Of a stretch of DNA of 11,419 bases, positions 1-8,600 are shown in pieces. The DNA is from JBDHXE01 sp035445085 (lineage in GTDB: Bacteria > Bacteroidota > Ignavibacteria > Kapaibacteriales > UBA2268). Position 1 is the stretch's first letter. Every line of letters begins with the position of its first letter. Position numbers and translations under genes: made by a program. The stretch covers positions 1 through 11,419 of the forward strand of contig DAOMQA010000033.1 of NCBI GenBank assembly GCA_035445085.1. Direction: 5' to 3'. The notes beneath the pieces are model-generated. The model was not told the DNA's origin. It did no database searches and saw nothing but the letters and a program-made list of their open reading frames with translations.

Positions 1-1
1 A

Positions 2-55
2 TCATATTTTGAAAATTTCAAAAATGAAGCATTAGGTATAATCTTGACAAGATAA
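2..55 (+). CDS. 3' tail of an upstream gene (partial)
   Basis: An open frame enters from the left edge and ends at TAA 53-55, giving 17 residues that end in GIILTR. The other two + frames close early, with stops near 10-12 and 33-35. The stretch is A+T-rich like the candidate immunity genes in the window, and the next Rhs cassette begins just after its stop. By analogy with the toxin/immunity order further on, it may be the end of the immunity gene of a previous cassette. That is inference from position only, as the piece is too short to recognise. Confidence 0.35.
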   Translation, partial: SYFENFKNEALGIILTR

Positions 56-64
56 ATTAGAAAT

Positions 65-775
65 TTGGCCAAAATACAATTATATATTATTAAAAGCAAA
101 CTCGGCGACCACACTTCGACTTCGCTCAGTGCAAGTGCCGTTAGAAAATACGACTACGAGATAGGTCGGTTTACTAGCGTGGATCCTCTGTGGGAGAAAT
201 ATACAGGGTGGACTGGGTATCAGTATAGTTTGAATAATCCGGTGAATGCAAGTGATGGAAATGGGATGTATTTTGATTATACTGAAACTGATTATTATTT
301 TCGTGAAAAAGCAAAAGAGTATGTTAACTTAGCAATAGATTATTTATCTCAAGGAGGTTCTAATAATATTGCAGATAAATTGATTTTTATGAGGGATGAT
401 CCAAATATAAGAATTTTTATGAAAGTTCTTGATTATAAGAGAGTTGGTATCGGTGGAAATGAAATAAAACCTCTACCAACCTTGCCTACAATAATTTGGA
501 GTCCAAATTCTGCTTTTACTACGGAAGATGGATTAAATCAATCTCCAGCAACAGCATTATTACATGAGGCGTTTCATGCTTTTAATTATTTTTATTTTAA
601 TTTAGAACTTAAAAAACATATGAAAGAACAATCTGACTGTTATCTAAATGTAGAAGAACAAAATGTAACTAATGAGGTAAATGAAGTTGCAGAAAAATTA
701 GGTGAAGGTGTTAGGGTTAATGATTATTGGACGGGTAAATATTTTTATGTAAATTCACCAATTCAAAGGAAATAG
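65..775 (+). CDS. Displaced Rhs C-terminal cassette: core remnant fused to HExxH (M91-like) metallopeptidase toxin domain
   Basis: This is an orphan toxin tip. Residues 10-67 match the end of the Rhs-associated core of the full-length protein at 2678-10129 (KYDYEIGRFTS, DPLWE, GWTGYQYS, NNPVNASDGNG). From residue 68 on, all similarity to that protein stops and a 169-aa variable domain follows. The domain contains HEAFHAFN at residues 167-174, a zinc-binding HExxH motif, then a Glu pair at 197-198 and NEVNEVAEKLGEGVRVNDYW. That order resembles peptidase family M91 (NleD-type effectors), where a later Glu completes the zinc site; the family assignment is from memory of the motif. The only upstream start in frame is TTG at 65, ten bases after the previous stop, with no clear ribosome binding site. 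It may therefore be silent, or translated only by reinitiation, until it recombines onto a full-length rhs. A 24-bp in-frame insertion at 113-136 adds TSTSLSAS to the core. The gene for a likely immunity protein starts 3 bp after its stop. Confidence 0.75.
   Translation: MAKIQLYIIKSKLGDHTSTSLSASAVRKYDYEIGRFTSVDPLWEKYTGWTGYQYSLNNPVNASDGNGMYFDYTETDYYFREKAKEYVNLAIDYLSQGGSNNIADKLIFMRDDPNIRIFMKVLDYKRVGIGGNEIKPLPTLPTIIWSPNSAFTTEDGLNQSPATALLHEAFHAFNYFYFNLELKKHMKEQSDCYLNVEEQNVTNEVNEVAEKLGEGVRVNDYWTGKYFYVNSPIQRK
92..266 (+). repeat. Rhs core copy 1 (end of core), homologous to 9432-9581
   Basis: The stretch aligns with 9432-9581 after removal of the 24-bp insertion at 113-136. Identity rises toward the right end: 231-266 is identical to 9546-9581 (36 bases). 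It then stops abruptly, one base after the codon for the last Gly of DGNG. To the left of 92 there is no similarity to the full-length gene, so this copy has lost everything but the last ~50 codons of the core. Such repeats are the usual substrate for recombination between displaced and expressed Rhs toxin tips. Confidence 0.85.
113..136 (+). repeat. In-frame 24-bp hairpin-capable insertion within Rhs core copy 1
   Basis: Against the full-length gene, which reads LGDH-G-VRKYD, this copy reads LGDH plus TSTSLSAS, then A-VRKYD: a gain of exactly eight codons. The inserted DNA starts with two copies of ACTTCG and ends with AGTGCAAGT. CACTT at 112-116 can pair with AAGTG at 133-137. It is G+C-richer than its surroundings. 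From memory, sequences of the type TTCGACTTCGCTCAGTG are dispersed short repeats in many bacterial genomes including Bacteroidota. The open frame is kept, as with palindromic elements known to insert in coding genes of Rickettsia. Confidence 0.6.
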
Positions 776-777
776 TT

Positions 778-1236
778 ATGAAAGCAACAATAATATTTTT
801 GTTTATTTTTTTAAGATTAATAAGTGATAACAATTTGCCAGTAGTGAAGATATTTTACACTTCATTTACTTCATTGGATTCATATTACAAAGATAGAAAT
901 TTTTTTATAGATGCAGAATATGGAAGGGCAAATCAAGTTATTTTAGAAGATCCTAATCTTTATTATTCAGTAATTAAAGAATTAAAAGCCCTTGAAAAGA
1001 CAGAGAGTTTGAAAGATAGTGTGGGTAATTATTATTTAAGGGCTGTTTGTTTGCTATCGAAAGACAATCAATATGACACATTGGAATTATTTACATCAAG
1101 CTTTTGGGATTGTATTAAATACAAAGATGAATATTATAAAAATGACATTGGTAATGAAATATTTCGTAAGATCGGAGAGAATGTACCCTATTATATATAT
1201 TTGCAATTTTTTTTAAAATTTATTTTGGCGATTTAA
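778..1236 (+). CDS. Small exported or membrane-anchored protein, candidate immunity to the HEAFH toxin
   Basis: The 152-aa product follows the toxin cassette by 2 bp between stop and ATG, with an AAAGGA ribosome binding site at 765-770. Residues 1-14 (MKATIIFLFIFLRL) form a hydrophobic N-terminus that may be a signal peptide or anchor, and the last ~14 residues (YIYLQFFLKFILAI) are hydrophobic as well. The middle is charged and Tyr/Lys-rich, with two Cys (CLL and DCI). I do not recognise a named family. Size, position directly behind a toxin tip, and low G+C fit an immunity protein. If the N-terminus directs export, the cognate toxin probably acts in the periplasm or at the surface. The immunity role is inferred from context only; a generic accessory protein remains possible. 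Confidence 0.6.
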   Translation: MKATIIFLFIFLRLISDNNLPVVKIFYTSFTSLDSYYKDRNFFIDAEYGRANQVILEDPNLYYSVIKELKALEKTESLKDSVGNYYLRAVCLLSKDNQYDTLELFTSSFWDCIKYKDEYYKNDIGNEIFRKIGENVPYYIYLQFFLKFILAI

Positions 1237-1286
1237 ATAAATATCCATATATTGGTCATCTAAAATTTTTAAAATGGAGTAAAGAA

Positions 1287-2099
1287 ATGTTTGATTTAAG
1301 AAGAAATATAGTCTTACAGATATTCTTTATTCTTTTACTTTATTCATCCTCATTCGGCCAAGTTAAAATTGACTATATTAATGATGATAAGATAAAAGAT
1401 ACGATTTTGATTTCATATCAAAATAAGAATATATTATATAAACAAATCAACTGGGGTGATACACTTGGTATAAAAAAGAAAACTATTTTTAATTTTGATG
1501 GCAATATAATTAAAAGTAGGTTTCGTTTTATAAAAAGCAATATATGTAATGAATTATTTGTGAATTTGAAATTTAGAAATAATGACAGTATAATAGACAA
1601 TTTTTATATTTTGCCATATTCATATTTAGAATTAGTAGATACAGTAACTTTTTCCTATTCTGATTTATTTAATAATACTGATGAAATAATGAATTATTTG
1701 AGAAGTACTCAATTAATAGGTGAGGCAAAAAAAGTTAGCCCGCATGGAATTATCGTAGAAGAATTATTTCTAAATTGTATTGATGAAGTTGAGATTTTGA
1801 AACACTTAACTTCAGTAAAGCCCAAGAATGAAAATACTGAAATTATTGCATTTCCAAATCCAGTCCAAGATGAATTAAATGTATCAATTTCTCCAAACTA
1901 TAACTATATGGCAACATTAGAAGTAATAGATTTGATGGGGAAAAGGTGTCAGATAAACATTATTGGTTCACCTTCATTGAAAGGTAGGCAGAATAATCAA
2001 TTTACAATTGATACAAAAAGCTTGCATAGAGGCGTATATTTTCTTTTAGTCAGAATAAATAGAGAACTTATTTATATTAATAAAATTATTAAAATTTGA
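1287..2099 (+). CDS. Secreted protein with C-terminal T9SS type A sorting domain
   Basis: The 270-aa product has a signal peptide at about residues 1-25 (MFDLRRNIVLQIFFILLLYS, then SSFGQ). From about residue 188 it has a typical type IX secretion sorting domain: FPNPVQDELNV, then a VIDLMGKR strand, and GVYFLLVRINRELIYINKIIK at the end. In Bacteroidota such domains direct passage across the outer membrane and are cleaved or anchored at the surface. The central part, about residues 26-180, begins with IDYINDDKIKDTILISY, vaguely like an FG-GAP-type strand with acidic loop, but I cannot name it. The start is supported by GGAG at 1276-1279, 7 bp before ATG. It lies 50 bp after the candidate immunity gene and 7 bp before the next ATG, so it is probably cotranscribed with the rhs gene. 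It may help export or display the Rhs protein, which has no sorting domain itself; that is inference. Confidence 0.8.
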   Translation: MFDLRRNIVLQIFFILLLYSSSFGQVKIDYINDDKIKDTILISYQNKNILYKQINWGDTLGIKKKTIFNFDGNIIKSRFRFIKSNICNELFVNLKFRNNDSIIDNFYILPYSYLELVDTVTFSYSDLFNNTDEIMNYLRSTQLIGEAKKVSPHGIIVEELFLNCIDEVEILKHLTSVKPKNENTEIIAFPNPVQDELNVSISPNYNYMATLEVIDLMGKRCQINIIGSPSLKGRQNNQFTIDTKSLHRGVYFLLVRINRELIYINKIIKI

Positions 2100-2101
2100 G
2101 G
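2098..2101 (+). promoter_or_regulatory. Ribosome binding site GAGG overlapping the previous stop
   Basis: GAGG lies 5 bp before ATG 2107 and overlaps the TGA stop at 2097-2099. This favours ATG 2107 over the in-frame GTG at 2101, because that GTG overlaps the binding site itself. The overlap suggests translational coupling to the T9SS-sorted protein. Confidence 0.6.
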
Positions 2102-2106
2102 TGTTT

Positions 2107-2667
2107 ATGAAATTCGTTATTGTATTAATGATTATTTTTTTTACTTTCTTTGTTAAGTCATTTTCTTTTGATTATTTCAATCATTATGCTTTTCAAAATA
2201 TAGAACTTTCTTCTCTACAGGCATACTCATTAGAAATACAAAAAGACAGTTTAGATGTGGATTCCCTGTTTATTAATTATAAAGTAAGAAGTGATGATAC
2301 AATTTCTTTGGTCAAAATTTATGATATTAAATATTTAAATAATACTGTCAATCATGATGATATAAGAAGCATAGTGTCTACATTATTCAATAAAATTATT
2401 TCAGATAATCCACTTAACTTACCTTATCCCAATATTAATTATCCTGTAGATAGGTATTGGATGATATACTATCCAAGTAAAATGACGATGAATTTAATTA
2501 ATTCAAATTTATACCAACTACAACCTTGTAGTCTAAATTATTGCTTAAAGATATTCGCACTTAAATTGGATGAATGTAATATCCTAAAAGTAGTTCCATT
2601 AGACAATATAACACATTATATAGAAAGTGATAATTTGCTTAATAATTGTAATTCAACCTGTCAATAA
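2107..2667 (+). CDS. Small secreted protein of unknown function, next to rhs
   Basis: The product is 186 aa from ATG 2107; a GTG six bases earlier is part of the ribosome binding site and is not preferred. Residues 1-20 (MKFVIVLMIIFFTFFVKSFS) form a clear signal peptide without a lipobox. The mature part is mixed alpha/beta by eye and has several Cys near the end (CSLNYC, DEC, NNCNSTC), which could form disulphides outside the cytoplasm. No T9SS sorting domain or known motif is visible. The stop codon is 10 bp before the rhs ATG, so the two genes are probably coupled. It could be a chaperone or partner of the exported Rhs protein, or the remnant immunity protein of an earlier cassette. I do not recognise the family. 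Confidence 0.7.
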   Translation: MKFVIVLMIIFFTFFVKSFSFDYFNHYAFQNIELSSLQAYSLEIQKDSLDVDSLFINYKVRSDDTISLVKIYDIKYLNNTVNHDDIRSIVSTLFNKIISDNPLNLPYPNINYPVDRYWMIYYPSKMTMNLINSNLYQLQPCSLNYCLKIFALKLDECNILKVVPLDNITHYIESDNLLNNCNSTCQ

Positions 2668-2672
2668 AGAGG
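2666..2672 (+). promoter_or_regulatory. Ribosome binding site AAAGAGG deciding the rhs start
   Basis: AAAGAGG lies 5 bp before ATG 2678. The frame is open further upstream to 2627, but that extension overlaps the previous gene and would bury the signal peptide MKKYILISFLFILSFP. The start at 2678 is therefore preferred. Confidence 0.75.
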
Positions 2673-2677
2673 CACCA

Positions 2678-5600
2678 ATGAAAAAATACATTTTAATATC
2701 ATTTTTATTTATTTTAAGTTTTCCAGATATCATCTGGTCAAGTGATGAAAACATAACAAGAATATCAGATTTATTGAAACAGTTTAATGTATATGGGTAT
2801 TCAAATAATAAAACCAATCAATTAAGAACATATAATGTAGAGCAGTCAAGTTTAAATTTAAAATATCAAATACCATTATCTACACAAAAGTTGAATGGAT
2901 ACGATATTAATGTAAGCTTAACCTACAATGGTTCTGTCAGTTCGACTTCATTATCTTATGTATATAATTCTGATTCAAAAGAAGGAATGTCATGGTATAA
3001 ATTACAACAAAACCGCCCGGCCTGGATAATTGGAGTAAATGAATTCGCTGTCCAGGTTGCATCTCACAATGGAATTTATTTTAATTGTCCCTGGTATTAT
3101 AATGATAAAATTAATAACAATTTGCCCGATACAACAAACGACTCTGGAATGGTATGGTTAATAGATGGTTATGATATTTGTAACTCAACAAAATTTAATG
3201 GTAATCTAAATAATAGAAGTCAGGATGTAATAAGATTACTTAAGTCTGATGGTAGTTTATTAGAGCTCTATAATTCAAATATGGTACCTAACACTGGTGT
3301 ATCACCTTTGGCAGATGAATATTATACAGGTTTTTATTATTCAAATGACCATATATCTAAAGGGTATGCAATAGTTGAATATATGCCTCTGAAGTATCCA
3401 TCATTTCAAAACAATATTTATAGACTATTGAAAGATAATGCCCAAGGAATTCTAGATATGACCTATTTAGATATATTCGATGATTATAGTAACGACTTAA
3501 GTAAACTAAACTTTTTCAGACCCAGAAGATTGTATTATTATTCTGGAGATGGATTAGTTTATATATTTGAAGAAGCCAAGATGAACTACGGGTATAATGG
3601 GTTTGGTAAGGAAAATAATAGCTTTTTCTCTGATTTTGGTTCAAATTCTAGTTCTTTTACTACTGGTATAGTTGGATATAATAATAATAATTCAACAATC
3701 CTAAATGGACCAGTATTATATCCTACTATTTTTTATTTAAAGGAACTAAGATCAGATAATGGCTATTTAATTGACTTAACTTACAATAATTATGATGTTT
3801 ATGGAAATGAACACAAAATCAATTATCCAAAAATTGGCAGGCAAAAATTATTAAGATTTTTGGGACATGAATTTCATTATTCAAACTTTTCATGGTCAAT
3901 AAATGCTACTGGTAATAATTATAAACTTCATTTTAATAATTTCACATATAATGGGTATAATGATAATAATATGGGGTTTAACTATTCAAATAAGACTTTT
4001 GGTAATTTAACCCCTATTGATGGAACCGCATTTGTAGGATCAGCAAGTTATGGGATGTATTTTTCAACTTTGGGATATATTACACAATTTGATATAAATA
4101 ACACACCTTATGTTGTTTTTGACTATGAATCGTACGAAAAATTATATAGTAACATTAGTTTTCCAAACCCTGTATTGGAGGCATCTGCAAAGGTTAAGAT
4201 GCAAAATCAGAGAATGAAAAATATATTTGAAAATGTTTCAATAATAAAGGGAGATAGTATTACATCTGATACTAATTTTAAACAAATGCTACATTTTGAC
4301 TATTTCATTGATAATACTATTCTACATGATATAGACGTTGTAAATGAAAATTCATATGATGCTTCTATGAAAATAGCAAATAATATGGTTCGGTCGATAG
4401 AAGAATATGAAGAATATGATAATAATCTAGTGTATAGTGTTTTTTATGACCCCATTTTTGGTATGCTAAATCAAAGAGGTTATCCTGGATATTATGAATT
4501 TAAAGTTATTGAAACTTATCCGCAAAGTAATGACACTATTGAGACTATTTCAAAATATGAAATGATTTATTTGGATAATCCTTTAAATAATAATAATAAA
4601 TTTCCAGAAATCACATTGACTAATTTAACAGAACAGACTAAAATATATGCTAAGCCAAATCAGCCACAATATAAAGTGAAAATTGAAAATGAATATCATA
4701 GGCCTTCAGATAGTAGTTATTACAATTATTTATATAAATCGAGACAATATGAATCATTTGGTAATAGTGAATATTTCCTTAAATCCTTAACTATGACCAG
4801 TCCATATTTTGATGAAAGCTCTCTTTTATTCAGTCTAGCAGATGACTCAGTCAATAAGAAAATTTGTCGTTTACCTTCTATAGATACAACCTTTACATTT
4901 AGTTCAAAGGATACAAACAATTATTTGATGAAAAAAATTAGAAAGTTTAAGCATTTTGCTCATGATTTCGGTTTAAATAATCCATTGATACCAACTATTA
5001 TCAAACAACAAAATATTAGCTCAAAAGATAAAAGTCAAGTTACAAATGAACCTACATTTCTTGAAACTGCCTGTATTAATATTAATGATACAATTGTACC
5101 ATCAAGATTTTTTATTCCTTATGAAGAATCAACATATGACTGGGATGATAACCTATTAGGTTCAAAGACCTATACAATTATTGATAATTTATATCTGAAC
5201 TCTGTATTTACTGGGTTGAGAGGTAAAATTTCAGAAAACTACAGCAGTGGTTATAATGATTCTATACCACGTCTAATAACAAAAACTTCATATAATCATT
5301 ATCCTGATAGTCTTTACAACAACTCTTGTTGTATGAATGATAATGGTGATTATGGGATAGAGATTATTTCAAATAATACTTGTTATAATAATGGAAGCAT
5401 CAAAGCTATTGAGGATATCTTCGGACATAAACTATATAATTATTATCACTTACCTGCGGTATATAATGGTTCCAATACTGGTTATTATCATAGTAATATA
5501 ATTACTCCAATAGAAAAAACTTTCGATATTAATAATAATAAGACTTTGATAACTCCTTTTTTAATTTGTAAGGATAATTTACAATATGATATTAATTCTA

Positions 5601-8600
5601 ATACCTATATCAACAAAGAACATTTACTATTCCAAAATTCCAACTCTAAGGGTTTTATAACTGAAACTTTTGATAAGAATCAAAACATTTCATCTTATTT
5701 TTATGATAGTTTTGATAGAATTTCAAAAATTGTTCTTCCTTACGATTTCTTTGATACACAATTTCAAGCAATTTTAAAAGGAGATACTCTAAGTACGAAT
5801 ACCTTTATTTATTCCAAACGCTGGCATGATTATGATAATTATTATTGTTGTATTCAAAATGGCGTTATCAATACTGATTGCTCTGAGGAACTTCATCATA
5901 TATCAAACATTAATGGTGACACCACAATTTATAATTATTTTATAGATTTACATAATTTCATAAGACTTGAACCATTTGATTACTGCACTGATTCTTTAAA
6001 TTGCCAACCTAATGAAAATATTTCTGAAGAAGATTGTGTTCCTGAGCAGAAAATAAATAAGAGTAATGAAAAATTACAAACAATAAGCTGGAGTAAAAAA
6101 AATCCTTATAAAATTTTCAACGAAATTAGGGATACACTTGTTTGTGAATGGAGACTAAAAGATAGTAGAATGATATCATTTTTAAGTTTGGATAGTATTA
6201 AGTTTGTATTCCAAATCAATCAGATCAGTGATGATATTGATATTGAAGTATTATTCTCCTTTCTAAGTGACCCAAGTTATACTATTACAAAACCCTTTTC
6301 TCTGATGCAATCCAATTTTCAACCAGGTATAAATGCTTTTGAAATTACTTTTAATGCTTCATATAATCCAGTTGAAATAAACAATTTTTTAAATGAATTA
6401 AATAATCATATTGGTAATGGTAATTTGGATGAAAGTTCTTTTATACGAATTTTTTCTAAAGAAGAGAATAAGTTTGCTCGATTTTATAATACTGTAGATA
6501 TAAAAATTTATGGTGATTTTCAAAAGTATGCAGACCCAAGCTACATACATGCTTATACTGCTAAATATTATTATTATGATTTAGATCAAAAAACTTGTAT
6601 TCAACAAAATTTTGAGGGTACACAATTCCTTGCCGATGGTTCAGCTATAATTGAACCTATTCAATTCAATTATCATTACAATAGTCAAGGAAAAGTAACC
6701 CAAAAATACACATATAATAAAGGTTCGGACTTTACAGAGTTTAGTGGTTATAACCGTAGAGGTGAATTAAATTGGGATAGAAATTCAAGAGGTGATACTG
6801 TATTTTATCAGTATAATCCATTAGGTGAATTGATACAAACAAGATACCCAAACAACAATGAAACTAATATTTTTTATGATGTAGGGAATGAAGCTCACTT
6901 TGATATCATTGATAATTACTTTGGTTTCTGCCGTAGTGTAACTAAAGTTGAAAAATCAATAGATAATATTCATTTGGACTCTATAGTTACATTCTATGAT
7001 GCTATGGATAGAGTGAGGCAGGTAAAAGAAATCAGAAAAGGACTTAATCCTAATAATCTGGTAAACACAATAATTAAACCTACTAAATATTATTATAATA
7101 ATAGGAATTTACTCTCACATGTAATCAATAATTATAATGATACTACTAAATATTGGTACGATAAATGGGGAAATATTAGCTATAAATTCCAAAATGAAAT
7201 TGGATATTCATCATATAGATATAATTCAAGAAACGAACTTAGGTTCAGTCAGACACAAAGACAATTTGATAGTAGTTTGATTGCTTTTAATCAATATGAT
7301 GATTTGGGCCGTTTAATCCTTGCCGGTGAAGCTAAAATAATAAATCCTTTGGCAATTGACCCATATATAAATGAAAGTATCTTAAATGAACCACATACTC
7401 AAGTTGATGATACAAGTTATTATAAATATCAGTTTAATCGCCTTACCGATATAATCCAAAATCCTGATATTATCCAAAATGGGCTTTCTCTATCTGAGAA
7501 AGTTACAAATATAACCTTATGGAGTGAGCCAATTGGAAATATAGATGTTCCTTATTCATTCAGCGATTTATCTAAGAACTATGGCTTTTTCAATGAGCAA
7601 CAGATGGATGTAAATCTTAAATTATTCGATTCACCAGATAGCTACTATATGCCTATTCCATCGTTTATTAATAAGTTTAAATATCATACTGATAGGTTTA
7701 AGAATGAATTATCAACAATGACAGATTTTGAAAATGTGCAGACACATTTGAGCAATGTAAGAATGGTAAATCATTATGATGAATTACCTCCTATAAAAGG
7801 TTCGGTTTGGGGTGAATTTCATAATCATAATATTTGGAATCAGTTATCTCCAACAAATTATGTCAGAAATCTTCATGGCAGAAAGTCTGCAATTGCTTAT
7901 AGAGAGCAGGGGGACCAACCCTTCAACTTCATAGTATTTTCCTACGATGCTCGTGGGCGGGTTGAGGCAATGTTGAGATATACTGAAACTATTGGATTCG
8001 ATGCCATATATTATCAATACAATTCTATGGATGCTCCTACCAAAATTACTGTTTGTGATGGCTTGAGAAGTATGAATATATGGTATGGATATGATGAGTT
8101 TGGTAGAGTGGATACTGTTTGGTCGAAACTTAATCAAACGGGACTATATGGCTCTTTTAATGGAACATATTGGAATATTAATGATTTATCTTTCTCCAAT
8201 ATTTATGATGATATTTTGCCTGATAGTGCAGATGTGGTGCTTTCTCATAATTCATTAGGGCAATTGGATTCTATTTATTATGTTTTGCCAAAAATTATAA
8301 CCAATTTTACTTATGATAATATGAGTTGGCTTACTTCTATTCATTCCTCAATTACAACAGACCAAACATTGACTCATATATTTACTCAATTGTTACAAAG
8401 AGATCATCGGGGCAACATTGTTGGGGAAAGTAATTTATTAGGAAACTTACCTATGGAAGCTTCAAATTCAATTTATAACTATGATTCTTATAATCAACTA
8501 ACAAACTCTAATATTATAAGCAAAGGATTTTCATATAATAATAATTACAATTATGATTGCCATAATCCAACTGGTTCTGGTTATACCTTTGGTAATAGAA

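Noticed and set aside
65..67. TTG as a true start of the HEAFH cassette
   Set aside because: Kept as the feature boundary only; there is no ribosome binding site, and homology to the core starts nine codons later, so real initiation here is doubtful.
1237..1286. Possible terminator or promoter in the 50-bp gap before the T9SS-sorted gene
   Set aside because: No stem followed by a T run and no convincing promoter boxes; the gap looks like a plain A+T-rich leader with a GGAG binding site.
1418..1600. 60-codon frame on the - strand
   Set aside because: It is opposite the T9SS-sorted protein gene, is hydrophobic by chance of A+T-rich DNA, and has no supporting signal.
2101..2106. GTG at 2101 as start of the small secreted protein
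   Set aside because: The GTG forms part of the GAGG ribosome binding region for ATG 2107, and starting there leaves no binding site.
2627..2677. Upstream extension of the rhs reading frame by 17 codons
   Set aside because: It overlaps the previous gene in another frame, has no ribosome binding site, and would place the signal peptide inside the protein. ATG 2678 has AAAGAGG at the right distance.
7451..7480. Short direct repeat encoding DIIQNPDIIQN
   Set aside because: Only two near copies of about 12 bases in coding DNA; no array and no spacing pattern as in CRISPR.
7844..8137. Open frame of 97 codons on the - strand
   Set aside because: It lies wholly inside the rhs coding region opposite YD repeats, has no family motif and no own spacing or binding site.
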